This document shows positions 1 to 9,100 of a DNA stretch of 64,000 bases, piece by piece; the first letter of the stretch is position 1, and every line of letters starts with the position of its first letter. Source of the DNA: Mytilisepta virgata (Eukaryota; Mollusca; Bivalvia; Mytilida; Mytilidae); the NCBI GenBank assembly GCA_028015205.1, contig CM051514.1:49988150-50052149 (forward strand). The letters are read 5' to 3'. The translations under genes and the position numbers were made by a program. The notes under the pieces are model-generated. The model was not told where the DNA came from, did no database searches, and saw only the letters and a program-made list of their open reading frames with translations.

Positions 1-11
1 AATACTTTTAC

Positions 12-197
12 CTAAATATCCATTTTTATCTACATCATGGGGTCTGGAAAACGAAATACCAAACGTCCGTATTCCTAGATCAAGATCGCTGGCTTGAATA
101 CGCTGTGTAAATTGGCTCCATATTCCTAATCTGAAACCATTATAGATGTACACTGCTCCTCGGCCTTCGTCCTCGTATGGAGATCCGACAGAAATAT
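12..197 (-). CDS. Integrin alpha exon 11 (last exon in window)
   Basis: Acceptor TTTCAAG, donor G|GTAAAA at 10-11. Encodes DISVGSPYEDEGRGAVYIY, FTQRIQASDLD, RTFGISFS and the start of another calcium loop, DVDKNGYL. Leaves at phase 1, so the coding sequence continues beyond position 1. Confidence 0.92.
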
Positions 198-3100
198 CTT
201 GAAAGTATTGAAAATTTTGTAAAAATAAATTGTATATTTTGTTATTCTATTAGTTCATTAAAACATCTAGAGTCGACGGATAAATAATAACAGATATTTC
301 TTAAAACGTCGAGACGTCTGTTATTGTTACTACTGACGAAATTTTAAATTTAAAATGTCAATTTTATTGTTAAATTTATTTTTTTTAACCAACCTTCAAA
401 TCCGTCCTTGTTCAGGTCTCCTATATTGGATACTGCAGTTCCAAATCTACTGTATGGTTTCTGTAGACCTTTCAAGACTCCAACTTTCTGAAAACCTAAC
501 TTTATAACAATATATATTACAGTGTTAAAAATACAATCTATCTGAACTATTGAGACACGGTAACATTGACGTATAAATATTTAGACAAACATTTGCTTAT
601 AAATATCGAGACAAAGTAACATTTGCGTATAAAATATCGAGACAAAGTAACATTTGCGTGTAAATATCGAGACAAAGTAACATTTGCGTATAAATATTTA
701 GACAAACTAACATTTGCGTATAAATATCGAGACAAACTAACATTTGCGTATAAATATCGAGACAAAGTAACATTTGCCTATAAATATTTAGACAAACTAA
801 CATTTGCGTATAAATATCGAGACAAAGTATCCTTTGCGTATAAATATCGAGACAAAGTAACCTTTGCGTATAAATATCGAGACAAAGTAACCTTTGCGTA
901 TAACTTGAGAAAGACAAAGCGACATTTGCTTATAACTATTGAGACAAAGTAACTTTTACTTGAACACTTTGATTATTGAAGGAAGCGCGCTCCTTCTTGT
1001 GCTAGATATCGGGATAAAATACCAAAGCGACAAATCAGTGGGGAAATTCCATAAATTCGAAATCCAAGGAAAAAACAAAGTCATGAGAATGGCACACAAC
1101 CAACAGCAAACAACGCCACAAGGATACATGTGTAACTAAAGAAATAAAGATTTTAAGAATAAAAGGTCACATCTAATTGAAAAGTACATAAACAGTATTA
1201 TATTCTTGTCTTTAAAATTCATAAATACCAGTCCGTGTGACTTGAATACAAGTACTCTTCCCTCCTCTGGACTCGTTCCAGCAAACATTGGTGCTCCCAC
1301 GATCAAATAGTCTAGCTGCTTGATTTCTATACTGACAGCACATAGTGCAGCACCAAAATAACTTCCTGTCTATTTAAAAATAATAAGAATATTGACATTT
1401 ACTGTAGTAATTTATCATTGTAATTGCTACACCCATCTGTTTATGTAAACTTCGGAAGGATTAGCCTGTTTTCACACAAATAATTATGAAATAAACAAAA
1501 TTTTCAAAGCCCTTACCATTTTTCACTGAACCATCATAATACTAAAAGCTGAAGACTTTGTTTATGACAATCTATTTTAAACAGACCTGTGTTCCATCAA
1601 CTGTCAGAAGTGGACCTGTTGTTGATTCACTGGAATATAACAATACCTGCAAAAACATAAGTAATGATTTTAAATAATATTTCTAAATATACAGGATTTC
1701 ATCAAAAGAAAATACTTTTTTTCAAGTGTTCTTCTGGTGTATATCAAATAAAACTTTAAAACAAATTACCTGTCCCGTATTTCCAGCCCTCGGTGCACCC
1801 ACTGCTATACTGTATTTATTTCTACTGATGAATCGTCCAGTCGTTATGGAATAACCTGCCAAAAAGAATGTCTGAATAAGTGTATTTTTTCAAATTATAC
1901 CACCGTATTATTTTCTATTGTATTGCTATTTAATAAGATCTCAGAAATTAGCACAAGACAATGTTAAGCGAAATATTCTGAATATTAGGGCCCAAATTAA
2001 CATCCACTGCTGTTATTGTTCTATAGAACGCGAATTCTCTAGGAGAAATATTTGATAATGCGTGTGATTTGTTGTTCTGGATCACTGATAGGTCAATGAA
2101 ATTCCTCTCCGATTTTCGCGGTGCTTTTCGATATGTACGTACGTAGCAAAAGGTGGCTTTTTCAAGGTATACGATCAGTTCGAGAAAAAAATGATTATTC
2201 ATGTGCGATTTTTTGTTGTTTATCACAGCATTTCCCTTCAATGAAAAGTGTTGAAGGTCAGTAATACTATGATACTGCTAGAGATATTGAAGATTCCAAT
2301 GTTATATTCAAGGGAGCCTTATACATGTTATATATTTCATTCTTAAGGTTATGAATAGATACCTAGAGCTAAAAGTAATCGAATGATCCTGTCGATGTCC
2401 CGAACTCATTATTCTTGCGTGGTATTATAGAATGTATGATCTTCAGTTAATGCTAGGTGCAGCACTGGGAGGACACATCAATTGTAAACATTGTATCTGG
2501 TACCCAAATCAACTATAGATAGGTGATAAAAATATCTTAAGCCAGTTTAAAAATAACTTCCGGAAAAAACTCCGCTTGGCGTTAGTTGAACATCCTATAG
2601 AATGGTTATTAATTAGCCCACACCTAATTTATTTCCACTTACCAGTGAAACTATCTTGGTATGTATGTATTGATGGCTCTATGTATTTTATATCACTCTC
2701 ACCAGACACAGATTCTATTACAACACCCCCTGGCAAATGACAAAAAAACAATGGTTACAGAATTTTAAAAAAGTTCGGTAACATGAAAAAAAACACCAGG
2801 AGTATTTACTTCACCACAATGGGTGCTGAACATTAGGGTAAAAACAATATCTGTTTTATCTTTAACTTTCATTCATAAAATTAAAATTTTCAACTTTAAT
2901 TAATCAAAATTCTAAAACTACATTCAACAAAGTTGCATCATTTACACTTTAACTTTTTGATGGAAGACTATCATTGCATCTTAATACACTGAAGTAATGT
3001 ATTGCTTTTGAATACAGTACATTGAAATAAACATTCTCTGGCGCCATTTTTGATTTATTGTATGTGTATATTTCAACAACGTATACCTTATCGGTAGTCC

Positions 3101-6100
3101 TATGATATATACAATACATAGTCATTGTCGGAAAATATATAATTTATTTGGGCGAGCTTTAGCGAGCCTTTTCCCGATGTTTCGCAGCGAGCCCAAATAA
3201 ATTTATATTTTCCGATAATGACTTTGTATTGTCGTTATCCTGCAATTCCCTTTAGACGCGTAAAATGGCTTAAATTTACGTTTGAAGTTGAAATCAAGCT
3301 GCCGTGAAAACGCGGGAAATGCCACGACGTAATCTGGTACATTTACTACGCTCCTCGAGCTCTGCGTGTAAACAAGTACCTGTAGACTTTATAACTTCAT
3401 TGACCTATTACGACTAAAGTTTATTCTACCCCTGCTATTAGACTGGAAGTGGCTTGATTGCAGGATAAATAACGTTATCATTGGATGCTGTTTGCTCTAT
3501 CTTTTTTGTTGTTAGTGCCACTTTATCTGTGCGGCCATATTTGGGTTATTGTTCAAATTTGTCTTCTGTGTTTTCAGACTTAATAGCTACTGATGAAACA
3601 TGCTTTGTTGACATTTTTATATCTAATACACCAAAACAAATATCACAGCTTTTTCTTACCTGACCAGTCGTTCAAACCAGGAGTTCCAAACAACAATGTG
3701 TCGTTTTTCTACAAAAAAAAATATGAAGATTACAAATGTAAATGCAATGATATTCTATGTTGTCGGGTAATTCGGTGTAGCGTTTAATTAGGCCCATTCA
3801 AATCATTTTCATGTTAATGCGCCCAATAGGACGATGCACAGCATTACCCGAAATGACTGTATATTCATGACAGGCGATGTGATTATCATAACATTCAATG
3901 CTCTCTGATTATTAACCATTCAAACGGGATTAAAAGTTCAAACGTATACAAGGGACTAAAATGTCTGAACCTAGTTTACACGAAACCGTTTTTGGTATTT
4001 TTGCATAATTTTTACGAAAAATTGTTGTCAGATTTTAGGCTGAATTCATCTGTAATTTGTATTTTTGTTTTTTTCAATTTTGTTAATGAATCCATCTGTT
4101 TGTATACATGTGAGGAAAAACGGGCATGAAGGGAAGTTACAAAGAAGTGATTTTGTGCTGTAAACACTGTTGTTCTGGTTATGTATTTTTAAAAGCTATA
4201 AAAATTTAACAGATCTGAAATTGCTCCGTAAAATTTACCAAAGTTGGAATTGCTCTAATTTTTAAATAAAAAATTTCAATAGATCATTTGTTTCTATTAA
4301 AAGGCTAAGTTCATAAAATTGTAAATTTTCTTTCTTGGCAAAACCACTTTTATTAGTGATTTGTTGATCTTAATAATATACCATTAGGTAAACATGGAAA
4401 AGCAAAGTACTATTTAATATTACCAGTACATGTGATATCAATAAAAGTTAGCAAAACCCCTTCTGTTTGTAAGATTAATCATTTGATGCCAAAAACAAAG
4501 TTTCATCCAACAGTTACCTTTGAAAATGTTGCTGAAACCCCCATTGCACCCATTGAGAATTCGACATAATTCTTCCTGTTGACAAGTCTTTTTAGATTAG
4601 TTAATGCTGGAAGGTATATCGGTGGAGTACGCAGGTTAGAGTCCAGTAAGTAGCATATTCCGTTCATGTGTAAAATACCTTTCATCTTCTTGGCCAAATA
4701 TGAGTCTTTCCATCGAGGTGCACATATCTGTAAATTAAATAATATATAACAGAAATATCACGATGATTTTTGTGAAATGGAATATTTAATGAACGTAAGA
4801 ACATTACATATGCTCTGTTTATCAAGAAAGGAAACTGCTTAACTTTATTTTATTCAGTAATAATAACGGTATTTGAAACTGTCAAGAAACGGAGATCAGT
4901 GAGACAACATGCTGCAGGACTTAAATGGGAATGATTGATAACTTCTACGGGTTCATGTAGAAGACCAGTACTACATGGCTCCGCAAAAAACAATGAGTCA
5001 ATAATTTAAAGTAAAAATCCACAACTCCGAAATTAATATATTTTCAACATAATAAATATATACTAGTATATAACAAGTTGTGAGAGACAAGCACTGACAC
5101 TACTGTTCTGGCTTGTGACAGACACATATAGCGAGTGGTGGCGAGGTTAATCTTGTTTTCTATAATTACTGTCCTGGCTTATGACAGACAAATATAGTGA
5201 GTTGTGACTAGGTTAATATTGTTTTCAATTATTACTTTTCTGGCTTATGACAGACACATATAGCGAGTGGTGGCGAGGTTAATCTTGTTTTCTTTGATTA
5301 CTGTCCTGGCTTGTGACAGACACATAAAGCGAGTGGTGGCGAGGTTAATCTTGTTTTCTATGATTACTGTCCTGGCTTGTGACAGACACATATAGCGAGT
5401 GGTGGCAAGGGTAATCTTATTTTCTATGATTACTGTCCTGGCTCGTGACAGACACATAAGACGAGTGTTTGTGAAGTTAATCTTGTTTTCTATGATTATT
5501 GTGCTGGCTGGTGACAGACACATATAACGAGTGGTGGCGAGGTTAATTTTATTTTCTACGATTACTATCCTGGCTTGACAGATGCATAAAGCGAATGCTT
5601 GCGATGTTAATCTTGTTTCTATGATTACTGTCTTGGCTTTTGACAGACAAATATAGCGAGTGGTGACGAGGTTAATCTTATGTTCTATGATCACTGTCTG
5701 ACACATACATAGCGAGTGGTTGCGATGTTAATCTTGTTTTCAATGATTAACAAAAGGAACATCAACCTTCGTGTAGCTTTTAATTTATGGTGTAATATAT
5801 ATATATAAAGTAAAATGATAATTGATAATAAAAAAGATAACGATAAGACATCATGAAAACTGAAAGCTTCCATACATTCCTTTCGATGTAAATCAAGTAA
5901 ACATCATTTTTTGTCAACTCACGACGACAGAGGAGTGATTGTTTGGTTCAACATCTAAAGTCATTCCTAACCACTGGTCATTCATATCGTTGTAGAATGT
6001 CACTTTCTTATTGTGGTAAGTAATGGTCTCTTCTGTATTCCCTGTTTAACAAAAAATGAAAATTAAATTAAAATTGTTTACTTGTTTACTTGTACATTTA

Positions 6101-9100
6101 GTAAATTGGATGAAAAAACAAGATTAGGGTCCAAATATAAGCTCTGTTAACTTACAATAACGGAACATTATGCAAAAAAACATGAACGGTTTTTTTTTTT
6201 TTTTTTTTTTTTTGTTCTCCAACTTGTAGAGGTTTTAGTCAATTATTCATATTTAAGAAAATTTGGGAAGAACACTCCTTCTTTTCATGCAAAAGGGTAT
6301 ACGTTATTCATATATCTTCAGAGATAAATATTTTCTTTAAGTTCTCTTCATGAAGAACGACAATTTTAAAGACCTAACTAAATCTAGAAATTAACTCCGA
6401 TATTTTCATAAACCTTCGCGATCAAACTATAAACAGCCAAAATATATAGTCAGCATTAGAATCAACTAGCCAAAGTCCGGGTAGGCCAACTTTGCCTGTT
6501 GGTGTTGAAACCCGACTTTTGACAGTATCTTTTATCAATATAAATTCTAGATTTTCAAAGACATCTGGTCACCTTTTGAAATTCTTCCTCGATTGAAGAA
6601 AATGTAGATGGGCACATTTCTTTGTCAACAGATGTTTTATCAAAAAACCGGACCAAGTAACAACATCTATGTCCATGTAGACCAGGTCTAAAATTGCATT
6701 AAATGTTCGCTTTTATTCAAAACAGTAACTTTTGTTTTCACTAAACACGCACATACCAGCATTGTTGATTATAACGGGTATACATTGCTGTGAGTGTCTA
6801 CTGTATTTGCAACTATATAATTGTCCTGGTCGGTTGATATCTGGCAAAGCAGTGTTTTTATCTTTTGGTGCTCCAACCAGAATCCTACAACAAAACATTT
6901 AATTTTTGGTTCATAATCAAAGGTGAATATCCTGCCCACGGTTGCTCCATGAATTAAAGTTATTTGTAAATGTATACGTGACCCCGGAAACAATAAAGTC
7001 AATTAACTACAAAGATCGAATAAATATAGTAATCGATACAATAAACAAACTGAACAACATTGTTTTCTGTGTCATTTTTTTTTCAAATAAAATTGAAATA
7101 CTTATATTTAGTTCCCATATAAGTCCATACTCATTATCATATAATCTTGCATAATTATTTCCAAAACTTTATAATATATGTTATAAATAATATTAAATTA
7201 GGTATATCTTAACATTTATAAGACATATCTTATTAAAATCTCTTGAATTATTTAAGATATCTTTTTTAAAGAATTAAAATATTTACTATTCACAAAAATT
7301 TTAAAAATCCCAAATAATTTTTCATACTTATATTTGTTTATCTGCCTCTCTGTTGTATGAATCAATACCGGTATTGAGTAAATCTTTTTTCAAATCTAAA
7401 AACAGACCATCCCGGCAGATCCCCGTGAAAAAAAAAAATGTCCTGCAGTTGTCTCTCTTTCATCCGGGACATTCCAATGGATGCGCCCATAAGATGATAT
7501 TTAGTAATTTTGAGTACAACGACTTTTGTACAATGACAACATATTGAAATATGACACTTAATATTGTATAGTGCATTTAACGGCAAATATGACTGCGTCA
7601 TTTAGGAAGACGTTTTCCCTTCCGGATAATAATTTGATGAGATGGTTTCCAGGACATATGCAAACAGCCATGTCTCGGATGCAAGCACGATTCAAAGATA
7701 CTGACTGTGTAGTAGAGATACATGATGCACGGATACCAATATCAGGAAGAAATCCTCGATTTAAAGATATGATTACCTTAAAACCACATGTTTTACTATT
7801 GAACAAATTTGACTTGTGTGACAGGAGATTAAAACACAAGGTGTTGGACAAATTGGCTGGAATGGGTGTGGATCACGTCCTCTTCACTGAATGTTCAAAA
7901 TTTCGATCTCATGAAATAAAAAATGAACTCATTCCGACAGTGCTTGAAGCAATTAATTCACGTCCACGTTTCAATAGAAAAGACGAAGAGCTGTATAATT
8001 TGATGGTGATTGGTGTTCCAAACACTGGAAAATCAACTTTTATTAATGCAGTTCGTAGGATGCATACTACAAAACTGAAAAATGTTACTGCAGTTGGTGC
8101 AATAGCAGGAGTAACAAGGAGAGTAAATACAGGAATTAGAGTACATTTTAGTCCTGAAATATATCTTATAGATACACCAGGCATATTGACCCCTAATATT
8201 CCTAATATAGAAGCAGGCATGAGACTTTCTTTGTGTGGTTGTTTACCAGATCATTTAGTTGGAGAACATTATATTGTGGATTATTTATTATTTTGGTTAA
8301 ATAAAAATGGACATTTCAGTTATGTTGAAAAATTTGAATTGGCAGAACCATCAGAAAATGTTTTGCAGTTTTTGACACATGTTGCAAAGCAGGAAAAATT
8401 TATTAAAAATATCAAAGATATAAATTCTCCACATCATAATATGGTTTTAAAACCTGACTTTATGCGTGCAGCTCAGCATGTTTTAAAATTGTTTAGGACA
8501 GGGGAACTTGGTGCCTTCACAATCGACTCAGATTTATTGTAATTTGAAATAAATAATATCATAAAAGTATGCTGATTTATAATAAATTCAAAATGTCAGT
8601 AGTGGAAACAAAGTAAAAGTTTGGTTTTAATTACATGTATTATAAATCTACAATGTTAAACTCAGTTGTACCAGAATTATTAACATTATCATAATTTATG
8701 GACATCATCCCTTGCCTGTAAGTGATAGTCATTGATATTTCAATATGCAGGTCTTTAAATGCATAGATAATGCCACTTTCAGTGTCAGTATTAATTATGG
8801 CAGCGAGACTTTATTGGTGGTGAAAGTGGAAGTTTCCAAGGAGAACCACCAGCCTTGACAAGCCTGTCTTATAATTATGTCTATATCCAAAGCAAAGATA
8901 AATAAAATGTCTAGTTAGTAACAAAACTGCAGGGTATATATTAAATAAGTTATGCTACAAACTAGTTTCATATTAGTCAACACTGCTATCAGTGAGTTAT
9001 AAATATCTTCAGTTTCTAGTATATAAAATTATATATTATTTTAGTATTTTAATTTATAGTTGATAGGATCCATGCTTGAGGGTAATATGATCAGTTTCAG

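Noticed and set aside
547..952. Long repetitive open frames on both strands
   Set aside because: They are translations of a 30-bp minisatellite inside an integrin intron; no gene structure.
5245..5706. 153-codon minus-strand frame with 22-residue repeats
   Set aside because: Product of a 66-bp minisatellite between integrin exons 3 and 4; lies wholly within the intron.
7571..8542. MTG1 as a dead processed pseudogene
   Set aside because: The frame is intact, all GTPase motifs are present and no poly(A) tract follows, so a working gene is more likely.
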